Of a stretch of 41,233 bases of DNA, positions 16,055-23,616 are shown piece by piece. Below the pieces are notes generated by a model, which saw nothing but the letters and a program-made list of their open reading frames with translations, was not told the DNA's origin and searched no databases. The translations under genes were made by a program, and so were the position numbers. This DNA is from Bacillus sp. NTK071. Its GTDB lineage: Bacteria; Bacillota; Bacilli; Bacillales; Guptibacillaceae. Location of the stretch: positions 1 to 41,233 of the forward strand of contig NZ_JAFKOI010000019.1 of assembly GCF_017303315.1 (NCBI RefSeq), read 5' to 3'. How positions within the stretch are numbered: position 1 is the stretch's first letter; each line of letters opens with the position of its first letter.

Positions 16055-16820
16055 CCAAAGGAGCAATCATATAATATTGAATAGCATCTTTTAACCTGCC
16101 CATTATATCGAAATTCTGGTTTAATTCGAAATCAAGGTCTACTAGGTTAAACACATGTGATGGCTTTAAACCGCATAACACGGGTGTCACACCGATCACA
16201 TTAACCATTTTGCAGAATGAGTGTAAGGCTTGAGCACCGCTCTCCTCTACTTCTCCAACCCCACTAAAATCAATAATAACGTGATTATAATCACCATTGC
16301 GAATTGAATAAAGCAACTCATTCTGATTCAATTCAAATAACACCTGTTCAAGCGTTCCGAATAAAGGAATGACCCCAATAGTTGAAGAGATTGGCAGGAA
16401 AGGACTGGATAACTTTTTAATTCTTGTGAGTGCTGCTTCCAACTCTTCCTTTTTATCAAGTAAGTCAAAATTGGTTTCTGATAACCTTTCTCTCTGCTTT
16501 TGAATCGACTCACCAAGCTTTGCAATTCTTTTATCCTGTTTAACACAAACAAGCTGTGCTAATCCTTCATTTGACCATTTTACATACACATTATATAGAG
16601 AATAAGGAAAAAGTATCGTGTTCAATACCAACTCAATCTCTACTTCCTTTTGAAGAGGTGTCAGATACTTTTTCGCCTTTGTCCTGCTGTCCTGGTCGAC
16701 AAGCTGTAGAAAAGAAGTGGAGGAAGAAAAGGATTCGGTCGCTAGTTGTGACCTCTCAATAATTTCTAGATTGTCATTTATGATAAATGCAGGGAGTGGA
16801 TGATTCTTAATATCAAACAT
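16050..16820 (-). CDS. PAS-like/STAS domain protein, RsbR-type paralogue
   Basis: A 256-residue protein. Residues 1-95 resemble a PAS fold (PAFIINDNLEIIERSQ opening), 97-137 are a charged coiled-coil helix, and about 143-250 form a STAS domain (VIIDFSGVGEVEESGAQALH). Aligned with RsbRA, the RsbT target Thr171 is replaced by Gln158 (FGTLEQ) and Thr205 by Glu193 (GVGEVEES), so neither phospho-acceptor is kept; Ser186 lies nearby in DFSGV. The ATG at 16818-16820 follows GGGGAG by 7 nt and overlaps the end of the upstream B12-binding gene by 8 bp, so the two are probably translationally coupled. Likely a signalling protein feeding or binding stressosome-type partners; the ligand and role are unknown. 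Confidence 0.85.
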   Translation of the reverse strand: MFDIKNHPLPAFIINDNLEIIERSQLATESFSSSTSFLQLVDQDSRTKAKKYLTPLQKEVEIELVLNTILFPYSLYNVYVKWSNEGLAQLVCVKQDKRIAKLGESIQKQRERLSETNFDLLDKKEELEAALTRIKKLSSPFLPISSTIGVIPLFGTLEQVLFELNQNELLYSIRNGDYNHVIIDFSGVGEVEESGAQALHSFCKMVNVIGVTPVLCGLKPSHVFNLVDLDFELNQNFDIMGRLKDAIQYYMIAPLE

Positions 16821-17466
16821 GATTGTGCTCCCCACCCTTCCGATCTTCTAACCATAAACGTATCTGCTCGAGATCTGGAACTAATATCGTATGCTTAGAG
16901 CAATACTTTGATAAATCATATTGTGCAGCAAGTCTACCACCAACTAACACCTCAGGAGTCTTTTCTAACCCTTCAAGCTCTGTCACATAGTGGTTAAGTC
17001 GCTCAACATGAGACATAATTGAGACAGAAATGCCTACGACGGAAGCATCCCATTTCTCAACCGTATCTATGACGTGCTCAAGCGGTAGATTTGCTCCAAA
17101 TAACTTTGTTTGCCAACCGTACTCTTGAAAAAGTAACGAAATCATTTTCAACCCTAAATAATGTTGCTCTTGTTCAATACATAGAAATATAGCACGTGGA
17201 CCATCAGCTTTTTCATTCGTTATTTTTTTAGAATAGGCATATCGAGAAAGCACATAATCACAGGTTGTCGTTGCAAGGTGCTCATCTGCTACAGAAATTT
17301 CATTTTCTTCCCATAGCTTTCCTACTCGCTGCATTGCTTTCGTTAATACTTCATAAGTTAGATGACTATTTTCCATCAAATTCTCTTGTTCTTCAATTCT
17401 TTCCCACGCTCTATCCTGATCGCCTTCAAGGAAGTCTTCTGTTAATCGTTGTATATCAATTGTCAT
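16813..17466 (-). CDS. Stand-alone cobalamin-binding protein, CarH/AerR-like
   Basis: A 217-residue protein with a four-helix cap (residues 1-85) and a Rossmann-type B12-binding domain (90-215). The cap ends with Trp52 and Glu62-His63, an exact Wx9EH motif, which in CarH marks adenosylcobalamin-dependent photoreceptors. The B12 domain has ExHxxG (Glu100-Gln101-His102...Gly105; DxHxxG in most relatives), with His102 as candidate lower axial ligand, then GISVS (145-149) and VGGR (175-178). There is no MerR DNA-binding domain, so it must act through a partner, as AerR does in purple bacteria. RBS GGAGAGGTG precedes the ATG. It follows ydbT by 52 bp and overlaps the STAS gene. Confidence 0.85.
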   Translation of the reverse strand: MTIDIQRLTEDFLEGDQDRAWERIEEQENLMENSHLTYEVLTKAMQRVGKLWEENEISVADEHLATTTCDYVLSRYAYSKKITNEKADGPRAIFLCIEQEQHYLGLKMISLLFQEYGWQTKLFGANLPLEHVIDTVEKWDASVVGISVSIMSHVERLNHYVTELEGLEKTPEVLVGGRLAAQYDLSKYCSKHTILVPDLEQIRLWLEDRKGGEHNHV

Positions 17467-17518
17467 TCTTTCACCTCTCCTTCTTTGAAGGCTTGTATTA
17501 TATGTTCTTTAAAAGTAT

Positions 17519-18961
17519 CTATTCGCCCTGTTTCAATTCACTAGTACGCTCACTTGACTCATATGAATACCAATCCAGAAGTGATTGTCCATCAAGCTGA
17601 TCAATTTCTCTTACTCGAAATTGTTTACCTGCAAAGCTTGAAAGAATTGATAGTTGGAATGTCGTTAATAATCGTCTTTTTTGAAAATAAGTGGTTTGCA
17701 TTTCCATGGCCTGAATCCTCTTACGCGCTACATAGACTCTCGTTCTGCCAATTTGCCTGAACTGCAAGAGTGCAATCCCGTTCTTTACACTCCACCCCGC
17801 ATCACGATAATGAAAATAACCAATTAGACAGGCAAGTGGAATCAATAGAACTGATAGGTACCCATATGGAATGAAATAGCTAAGTGCACCTACTGGTATA
17901 AGGGTAGGTAGAGTAAATCGAATCATATAACGCCGTCTTGCACGCGTCGAAAGAGGTTTCACCTCGTTATGAATAGGAATTTCCGGTAGCACCTCTTCAA
18001 TAAACGACTTAATGCGTTTGCGCTTCATTAGAGGGTACATAACCGTTGAGAATTGCTCATCTTTCCCACCGCCCCCACCACTTTCTACGTAAATAGCAGC
18101 ATAACCAAAAGGCTGGCGTAGAAGACCTTCAACAACTCTAATCGCCTGAATTCTTTGGACAGGTATTGTTAATTGTCGCTTTTCTAGAACACCTCGATGA
18201 ATAATTAAATCACTCTCTTGACGAGAAAAAACGAAGCCTCCATATTTCAATACCGTTCCTACAACTGAGAATAGCCAAGACAAAATAAGAATAAAAGCCA
18301 CGCTGAACAGAATAAGTGGGATTGTGGCATCCAAAACCGTTTCTGTTGCTTTCGTATAGAATTCATCAGGGATAAGGTTATCAAGTTGTGAACCAATCGC
18401 GGCTAAAAAAGAGAGAACGACGCCTATTCCGCCTGAAGTTGATGCTGCTATAAGAAGCTGACGCCAAGTTAATTTATACTGTAGAACAGGAGCAACTTCT
18501 TCATTATTTTCTTCATTTGTACTTTTCTTGTTATACAATTCTTCTTTTAATCGCTCCGCATCAAGACGACTTAACGCCGGCATAACGACCTCAGGTTCGC
18601 CCCCTCCACCAGCCGTCTCAATTTGAACTTTAACTAGTCCAAAAAGACGTTGAATAACACCCTGAGAGAAATCGATAGATTGAATCCTCTCTCTAGGAAT
18701 AAAACGCTTTTTGCGAAAGATAAAACCTTGATGAATTCGTAATTCATTATTTTGTACTTGATATGTATAAAAAAGCCAGCCCATAACACCATTTAAAAGC
18801 GTGAAAACAAGCAGCCCTCCAATTGCGATAAAATGCCACCAGGAATAGCCACCACGTCCAACAAAAATGAAAAAGATGAGTGGGAGTGCAGCCTCTTTGA
18901 TAGAGCTAATGAATGATAGAAGCATTGCTACAGGATGAAGACGCTTGCGATCAAACATCAT
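17519..18961 (-). CDS. ydbT: Membrane protein with bacterial PH-like (DUF304) domains, YdbT family
   Basis: A 480-residue integral membrane protein. Pairs of hydrophobic helices (about 8-60, 165-235, 345-385) alternate with bPH2 domains that begin with features such as LRIHQGFIFRKKRFIPRERIQSI and LIIHRGVLEKRQLTIPVQRIQAI. In B. subtilis ydbS-ydbT is reported to confer resistance to the antimicrobial peptide amylocyclicin. The start is the ATG at 18959-18961, within the last codons of ydbS (11-bp overlap), so the pair is coupled. The later codon ATG 18956-18958 is an alternative. Confidence 0.88.
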   Translation of the reverse strand: MMFDRKRLHPVAMLLSFISSIKEAALPLIFFIFVGRGGYSWWHFIAIGGLLVFTLLNGVMGWLFYTYQVQNNELRIHQGFIFRKKRFIPRERIQSIDFSQGVIQRLFGLVKVQIETAGGGGEPEVVMPALSRLDAERLKEELYNKKSTNEENNEEVAPVLQYKLTWRQLLIAASTSGGIGVVLSFLAAIGSQLDNLIPDEFYTKATETVLDATIPLILFSVAFILILSWLFSVVGTVLKYGGFVFSRQESDLIIHRGVLEKRQLTIPVQRIQAIRVVEGLLRQPFGYAAIYVESGGGGGKDEQFSTVMYPLMKRKRIKSFIEEVLPEIPIHNEVKPLSTRARRRYMIRFTLPTLIPVGALSYFIPYGYLSVLLIPLACLIGYFHYRDAGWSVKNGIALLQFRQIGRTRVYVARKRIQAMEMQTTYFQKRRLLTTFQLSILSSFAGKQFRVREIDQLDGQSLLDWYSYESSERTSELKQGE

Positions 18962-19433
18962 CTTCTGCCATCCTCGCAAGAATTGAAATTCGATCCCTAA
19001 GTTCGTCTGCTATTTCATTAGAAAGAGCTGGTATCTCATGTGTTGTTGCTGCAGTTGAAATGGTAACAGATGATAGCTGATTTGCACGTAGCAACGGTCC
19101 TTGCCTCGTATCTACATGTTGAACTCGAACCATTGGTATCAATGTACGGGTCACCATAATAACACCATATTTCAACTCGACTTCATGCTCGCTCACTTCA
19201 TAACGCCACTTTCTCCACCTAAGTTTAGGAAGAACCCAGACTTGTAGAATGGTAAATATAATGACTAGTATACAGCTCACTACTAAAACCCAATAAGGTA
19301 TGGCGCGAACGAATAAGTGGAATGTAAATAGACCAGCAAGAATGATCATGCTTACAAAAGATACAATCCCGCCTGTAATTTGCCATACTTTTAACCCTTT
19401 TGGGTCAATTTTCTTCGAAGGTTCTGGTCGCAT
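18951..19433 (-). CDS. ydbS: Membrane protein with bacterial PH-like (DUF304) domain, YdbS family
   Basis: A 160-residue protein (B. subtilis YdbS has 159) with two transmembrane helices (about 25-70) and one bPH2 domain (WRYEVSEHEVELKYGVIMVTRTLIPMVR..., residues about 80-150). Partner of ydbT and upstream member of the same operon. The ATG at 19431-19433 follows GAGAGG by 6 nt; a GTG start at 19451 is less likely. Confidence 0.88.
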   Translation of the reverse strand: MRPEPSKKIDPKGLKVWQITGGIVSFVSMIILAGLFTFHLFVRAIPYWVLVVSCILVIIFTILQVWVLPKLRWRKWRYEVSEHEVELKYGVIMVTRTLIPMVRVQHVDTRQGPLLRANQLSSVTISTAATTHEIPALSNEIADELRDRISILARMAEDDV

Positions 19434-19484
19434 TCTTTTCCTCTCTTTCACATTTCTAGTGAATTAAATCTTGGTCTTCCAATT

Positions 19485-19493
19485 AGTATAGCA
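19485..19493 (-). promoter_or_regulatory. Extended -10 promoter of the ydbS-ydbT-B12-STAS unit
   Basis: The minus strand has TGCTATACT, an extended -10 (TG-n-TATACT), about 50 bp upstream of the ydbS start. The -35 region is weak. No internal terminator was seen from ydbS to the STAS gene, so all four may be co-transcribed. Confidence 0.5.
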
Positions 19494-19583
19494 TTGTTGC
19501 AGTTCGCCTTCTATCTTCACACTTCATTAAAAACTCCTGTACTTTTACCTTTCTTTCTCTAACCTCATATTCTTTTTAACAAC

Positions 19584-19613
19584 CAAAAAACCTGAGCATA
19601 TTCTGCTCAGGTT
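19584..19613 (-). terminator. Terminator of the propeller-like gene
   Basis: AACCTGAGCA / TGCTCAGGTT with a 5-nt loop, followed on the minus strand by TTTTTTGG. It lies about 75 bp downstream of the stop at 19686. Confidence 0.8.
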
Positions 19614-19685
19614 CATTGTTTTCTTTTATTAAGGATTTGTTAAATTACATTGTTGATTTCTCTATTTGTCTTAACATTGCCTTTA

Positions 19686-20588
19686 TCAAAAATGATTCGA
19701 AGCATAGGGCCGTTCTGCTTCTCTCATGCTAATGATTTCTTTATCTTCATGATCCCAAATCGCCAAAATTTTAGATTCAGCATTATAGAACGTAATGTGT
19801 TGATCCGTACATTTTAATAGCTCGCTACTTGGAATCGGGAATTTTTCCTGCTGACCGGTTTTAGGGCAGATGTATACGAGCTGATCACTTTTCCCTGTTC
19901 TACCGTTTATGCCATGGACAATTAATAATCCATTCCATGAGTGAATAGTACGGGGAGAGAAATCAAGCTTAAACGAATTTTTCAATTGTAAATCATCGTC
20001 AAGGAGAAGAATCTGATCCTGTCGAGCAGAAGAGATTGATAGCGCTGCTACATATAAACCCTCATCAGCAATCATCATGTTAACAGGTGAATAGCCTTCT
20101 TCAAGAGGAGTCACTTTTTTACCAGTATCACCAAAAGTGGTTAAAAGCGCTTCGTCCCCTTCAACATGATATGACGATACAATCAGCTGGTTTCCTTTGC
20201 GCTTTAGATCACAGAAAATCCCTTTTACATGCCATTGATGTGTCATACGCGGATCGCTCTTTGCGAACTCATAAATCCACCCATTCCATTCTTCACCTTC
20301 ACATGCAATACAAACTGAATCAGGATACTCATAGAAGCTCGGTTTCCCGTTTACCTGAAAGGTTCTCAGCTGAGCAAGACTGTGAACAAAAACATAAACT
20401 TCAACATGATTCGATGACAGTTGTTTAGTGAACCAATAATTCTGATTCGAATCTCTGACAACATTAGAAAAACCTTCATCACTTGCAATCGGTAGTTTGG
20501 GCACATTGACCTGCTTAGTGGTATAGGCAGTGATAGAAGAATCATATTCATCAGACTTTAGTGCTTTGTTCCCTTGCTCAAGCTGCAT
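19686..20588 (-). CDS. Uncharacterised protein, probably beta-propeller-like
   Basis: A 300-residue soluble protein that I do not recognise. It has no signal peptide or membrane segment. Repeated beta-strand patterns with alternating W/Y and D/N turns (for example GIFCDLKRKGNQLIVSSYHV, GLYVAALSISS, NGLLIVHGING, HITFYNAESKILAIWDHED) suggest a WD/PQQ-like propeller. The ATG at 20586-20588 follows AAGGGGAG by 6 nt; a start at 20606 is less likely. It is a single-gene unit with its own terminator. No function is proposed. Confidence 0.75.
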   Translation of the reverse strand: MQLEQGNKALKSDEYDSSITAYTTKQVNVPKLPIASDEGFSNVVRDSNQNYWFTKQLSSNHVEVYVFVHSLAQLRTFQVNGKPSFYEYPDSVCIACEGEEWNGWIYEFAKSDPRMTHQWHVKGIFCDLKRKGNQLIVSSYHVEGDEALLTTFGDTGKKVTPLEEGYSPVNMMIADEGLYVAALSISSARQDQILLLDDDLQLKNSFKLDFSPRTIHSWNGLLIVHGINGRTGKSDQLVYICPKTGQQEKFPIPSSELLKCTDQHITFYNAESKILAIWDHEDKEIISMREAERPYASNHF

Positions 20589-20606
20589 TCTAAACTCCCC
20601 TTTCAT

Positions 20607-20981
20607 ATTCAGCTGCCTTCTCCCATTCAGGCAAGTAGGAAAAAGGATGGACTTTTATAACCGATCCTTGCTGTTAGTACTAGTTTAACAAACAATTGAC
20701 CAAGGGGGTATTGGGAAATAACAATATCTTTCGTAGGATTAATAGCATCTTTTGTTTCCTACTTTCCCAAGTCCCCATCACAGAACAAGGACTTAAGTCC
20801 CGAACACCCTTGCGGAATTAGAACTAATTTACATTTTTGTGTTTACTTTGTTAATTTAGCGATTTATTCACCATATTTATTCTTCCTTTATCTATTTTAC
20901 ATTGCTTAAGTCTTGACAGTCCATATCCACTGCATAACAATAAAAACGAATCGACAATTTATTAGGAAGGGTGAGATCTGC
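20607..20981. other. 375-bp divergent intergenic region
   Basis: No gene is seen. It holds the divergent starts of the propeller-like gene and the O-methyltransferase gene. A perfect palindrome GGACTTAAGTCC lies at 20789-20800, with another AAGTCC at 20769-20774. A TTGACA at 20913-20918, 17 bp from AACAAT (20936-20941), is a weak candidate promoter for the methyltransferase gene. Confidence 0.5.
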
Positions 20982-21620
20982 TTGGCTCGTAATCACGATG
21001 AGTATATTCGCAATCTTTTTGGTAATGAAGACACAGCACTACAAACCGTTAATGAAAGCATTCGAAAAAACGGTATGCCTGCCATTTCAGTTCAGCCAGA
21101 AGTTGGACGCTTCCTTTCCCTACTTGTAAGCATTAAAAAACCTAGATATATTATGGAAATAGGGGCACTAGGTGGCTATAGCGGAATTATGCTTGCTGGT
21201 GCACTAGAGAATGATGGTTCTCTAACGTCGCTAGAATTAGAAGAATCCTACGCTACTGTCGCCAAAGATAACTTAACAGAAGCTGGTCTTGGAGATAAGG
21301 TGAAATACGTTATTGGACCAGCGCTACAAAACATGGAATCTCTGCTTAGTGCGGGTCAGCAATATGATTTCTTCTTTATTGATGCAGATAAAGTAAACTA
21401 CCCAAATTATCTAGATATGGCTTTAAAACTGGCCTCCCCAGGTGCTGTAATCGTAGCCGATAATACCCTTCAGGGAGACCGAGTCTTTGATGACAAGGTT
21501 AACGACGAAAATGTAGAAGCCATCCGAACGTTTAACAATAAAATGGCAAACGATGATCGCATCGAATCGATTATGCTTCCACTTTGCGACGGTCTAACGG
21601 TCGGAAGAGTAAAAGCCTAA
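20982..21620 (+). CDS. SAM-dependent O-methyltransferase (YrrM/COMT-like)
   Basis: A 212-residue class I methyltransferase of the Methyltransf_3 family. SAM-binding motif I is MEIGALGGYSGIMLA (the usual residue after the first Gly is Thr, here Ala), with the acidic strand LTSLELEE and the metal/substrate motif FFIDADKVNYPNYL followed by VADNTLQGDRV. The start is a TTG at 20982-20984, 6 nt after GGAAGGGTGAG; an upstream in-frame ATG-type codon at 20913 has no ribosome binding site. The substrate is not predictable. It ends at a bidirectional terminator. Confidence 0.85.
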   Translation: MARNHDEYIRNLFGNEDTALQTVNESIRKNGMPAISVQPEVGRFLSLLVSIKKPRYIMEIGALGGYSGIMLAGALENDGSLTSLELEESYATVAKDNLTEAGLGDKVKYVIGPALQNMESLLSAGQQYDFFFIDADKVNYPNYLDMALKLASPGAVIVADNTLQGDRVFDDKVNDENVEAIRTFNNKMANDDRIESIMLPLCDGLTVGRVKA

Positions 21621-21652
21621 TAACATACAATTTCAGAACATAAATGAAAAAT

Positions 21653-21683
21653 AAAGAAGAGAGAGCGACGCTCTCTCTTCTTT
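21653..21683. terminator. Bidirectional terminator
   Basis: AAAGAAGAGAGAGC and GCTCTCTCTTCTTT form a 14-bp stem with a 3-nt loop between the convergent methyltransferase and oxidoreductase genes. Confidence 0.8.
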
Positions 21684-22673
21684 CTAGTATTTTACGATTG
21701 TTCTACCACGGACTTTTCCACTTAATATTGAATTTAATACTTCTGGAAGTTCCTCAATCGTCACCTCATTGTGAATTGACTCAAGGTGTTCTGTAGGCTT
21801 ATATTCATTTGCAGCTTTATTCCAAATTTCTTTTCTTTTTTCCATAGGACAATAGACGGAGTCAATCCCTAGAAGGTTAACGCCTCTCAGGATAAATGGA
21901 AAGACAGTAGTCGGAACTTTCGGACCACCGGTCAGCCCGCTAACAGCAACAGCTCCTCCATACATTGTATTACTTAATACTGCAGCAAGAGTAGAACCAC
22001 CAACAGGATCTACTGCACCTGCCCATTTTTGCTTTCCGATTGGTTTAAATCCTTCAGGAGCAACCTCGTCTCGACTTAGAATACTCGTTGCGCCCAGTTC
22101 CTTCAAGTACCCATGTTCTGATTCTTTGCCTGTACTTGCTGCAACTTCGTATCCTTTTTTAGCAAGCATCGCAATAGCCATACTTCCAACTCCACCTGTA
22201 GCACCAGTCACAAGGACTGGCCCTTTATCAGGTGTGAGACCTGCTTGTTCAAGTTGATAGATCGAAAGTGCGGCCGTAAATCCTGCCGTTCCATAAATCA
22301 TAGCTTCTTTCAAAGAAAGGCCCTCTGGAAGTGGTACGATCCACTCTGATTTCACTCTTGCGTATTCACTAAACCCACCAAAATGAGAAACGCCAAGTTC
22401 ATAGCTTGTGACAATAACTTGATCTCCCTCTTTCCAATTTGGGTGATCGGATTCTGTCACAACCCCAGCCAGGTCAATGCCCGGAACATGTGGGTATTCC
22501 TTAACGATATTTCCTTTAGGATGTGTTGCTAACCCATCCTTATAATTTACGCTAGAATAATGAACTTTAATTAGAACGTCACCTTCAGGTAGTTCCTCTT
22601 TTGTTAATCCTTTTAATGAAGTCTTTGTATCATCGTCAATTTTATCTACTACTAAAGCTTTAAATGGTTCCAT
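21684..22673 (-). CDS. MDR-superfamily quinone oxidoreductase / acryloyl-CoA reductase (YhdH/YhfP, AcuI type)
   Basis: A 329-residue zinc-free medium-chain dehydrogenase. N-terminal catalytic fold has YSSVNYKDGLAT and VPGIDLAGVV; the NADP-binding Rossmann segment is VLVTGATGGVGSMAIAMLAKKGY (about 150-172). This subfamily reduces quinones or acryloyl-CoA with NADPH. B. subtilis YhfP is nearly the same length. It is divergent from a tetR gene 129 bp away with an operator-like palindrome in its promoter. Confidence 0.9.
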   Translation of the reverse strand: MEPFKALVVDKIDDDTKTSLKGLTKEELPEGDVLIKVHYSSVNYKDGLATHPKGNIVKEYPHVPGIDLAGVVTESDHPNWKEGDQVIVTSYELGVSHFGGFSEYARVKSEWIVPLPEGLSLKEAMIYGTAGFTAALSIYQLEQAGLTPDKGPVLVTGATGGVGSMAIAMLAKKGYEVAASTGKESEHGYLKELGATSILSRDEVAPEGFKPIGKQKWAGAVDPVGGSTLAAVLSNTMYGGAVAVSGLTGGPKVPTTVFPFILRGVNLLGIDSVYCPMEKRKEIWNKAANEYKPTEHLESIHNEVTIEELPEVLNSILSGKVRGRTIVKY

Positions 22674-22706
22674 TACAAGATCCTCCTTTAACGTTAGTTC
22701 GATACT

Positions 22707-22736
22707 ACCTTAACAGAAATTATTCTGACCGGTCAA
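22707..22736 (-). promoter_or_regulatory. Promoter of the quinone oxidoreductase gene with TetR-type operator
   Basis: On the minus strand TTGACC (22731-22736) and TAAGGT (22707-22712) are 18 bp apart. The perfect 10-bp palindrome TGACCGGTCA (22726-22735) overlaps the -35 hexamer. The adjacent divergent tetR gene makes it the likely binding site, but this is inference. Confidence 0.55.
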
Positions 22737-22802
22737 TTAATCTGAATTCTTTCCTATCAATTATAGGTTGTGTATAATAAATTTGTAAGGAGTTGTGATC
22801 GG

Positions 22803-23390
22803 ATGAGTCGAAAGACAGAGTTACGACGAAAACAAATTATTAAGGCCGCTTACCAAGCAGTTGCAGATAAAGGGTATGAGACTGTCACCCTTCAGGATAT
22901 AGCTAATTATGCTGATGTTAGTAAAGGAGTTCCAAATTATTACTTTCAAAACAAGGAAGATGTTCTAGCACACCTTCTTGAAGAAATCACGGAGCGAATT
23001 TATCAAAAAGAAAAAGCTGCTGTAGAGCACAAAACCTCTTTTCAAGAAATGCTTGAGGCATATATTGATGCTGTTTTCATTAATCCTCGGGAGAACAAAA
23101 AATTCTTTAAAGTGTATCTCGATTTTCTTGCCCAGGCCACAAGAAACGAACGGTATCGTGAAATTAATGCCCGCTTCTATCAAAATTGTTCTTCCATTAG
23201 CCAATTGATTTTAATTCGTGGTGAAAGCGAAGGTCATTTCCATAATAGAAACCATGATGATGATGGAAAATCCATTAGGTCAATGATTGATGGCTATATG
23301 ATCCAATGGTTGATGACAGGTGATGAGAAGAAGCATGCAACATATAAAGAAAGCTGTTTAAAAGCCATTACAACTTATTTAATAAACTAA
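22803..23390 (+). CDS. TetR/AcrR family transcriptional regulator
   Basis: A 195-residue regulator. The N-terminal HTH is RKQIIKAAYQAVADKGYETV followed by TLQDIANYADVSKGVPNYYF (residues about 9-50). The C-terminal part is a ligand-binding helical domain with a His/Asp-rich patch HFHNRNHDDD near residues 147-156. The ATG at 22803 follows AAGGAG by 10 nt; an upstream GTG/ATG-type start at 22770 is less likely because it would overlap a TATAAT at 22773-22778. It probably controls the divergent oxidoreductase gene and itself. Confidence 0.9.
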   Translation: MSRKTELRRKQIIKAAYQAVADKGYETVTLQDIANYADVSKGVPNYYFQNKEDVLAHLLEEITERIYQKEKAAVEHKTSFQEMLEAYIDAVFINPRENKKFFKVYLDFLAQATRNERYREINARFYQNCSSISQLILIRGESEGHFHNRNHDDDGKSIRSMIDGYMIQWLMTGDEKKHATYKESCLKAITTYLIN

Positions 23391-23481
23391 CGTTCCCATG
23401 CTCCCCAAATTGATAAACCTTCCTTTCGTATAAAGACAGCCTCATCGGACACGCTAACATCAAGTAAAGGAGGGAGTCTTT

Positions 23482-23592
23482 TTGGCAAAGGAGAAGAAAC
23501 GCGGTATGAAGAAAGAACTTGCCCAAGCTGTTGAGCAAGCCAACCAAACAAACCCTACAACAAAACAAAGAAGCAAAAAAATCACAGAATAA
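23482..23592 (+). CDS. Small basic protein, 36 aa
   Basis: An unrecognised 36-residue frame starting at TTG 23482-23484 with AAAGGAGG 8 nt upstream and a terminator starting at its stop codon. The sequence begins MAKEKKRGMKKELAQAV (TTG read as Met) and continues EQANQTNPTTKQRSKKITE: very Lys/Gln-rich, hydrophilic and probably helical at first. A strong RBS, compact spacing and a terminator immediately after it support a real gene. Function unknown; a small stress or spore protein is possible, but unproven. Confidence 0.6.
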   Translation: MAKEKKRGMKKELAQAVEQANQTNPTTKQRSKKITE

Positions 23593-23616
23593 AACCGGGC
23601 TATCGTGCCCGGTTTT
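23591..23616. terminator. Bidirectional terminator
   Basis: AAACCGGGC and GCCCGGTTT flank TATCGT and end in TTTTT on the plus strand; the minus strand has a matching run TTTTATTC. It serves the 36-aa gene and the convergent uvsE gene. Confidence 0.8.

Noticed and set aside
20913-20981. Longer N-terminus of the O-methyltransferase
   Set aside because: The upstream start has no ribosome binding site and the added residues do not resemble the family; TTG at 20982 has a good one.
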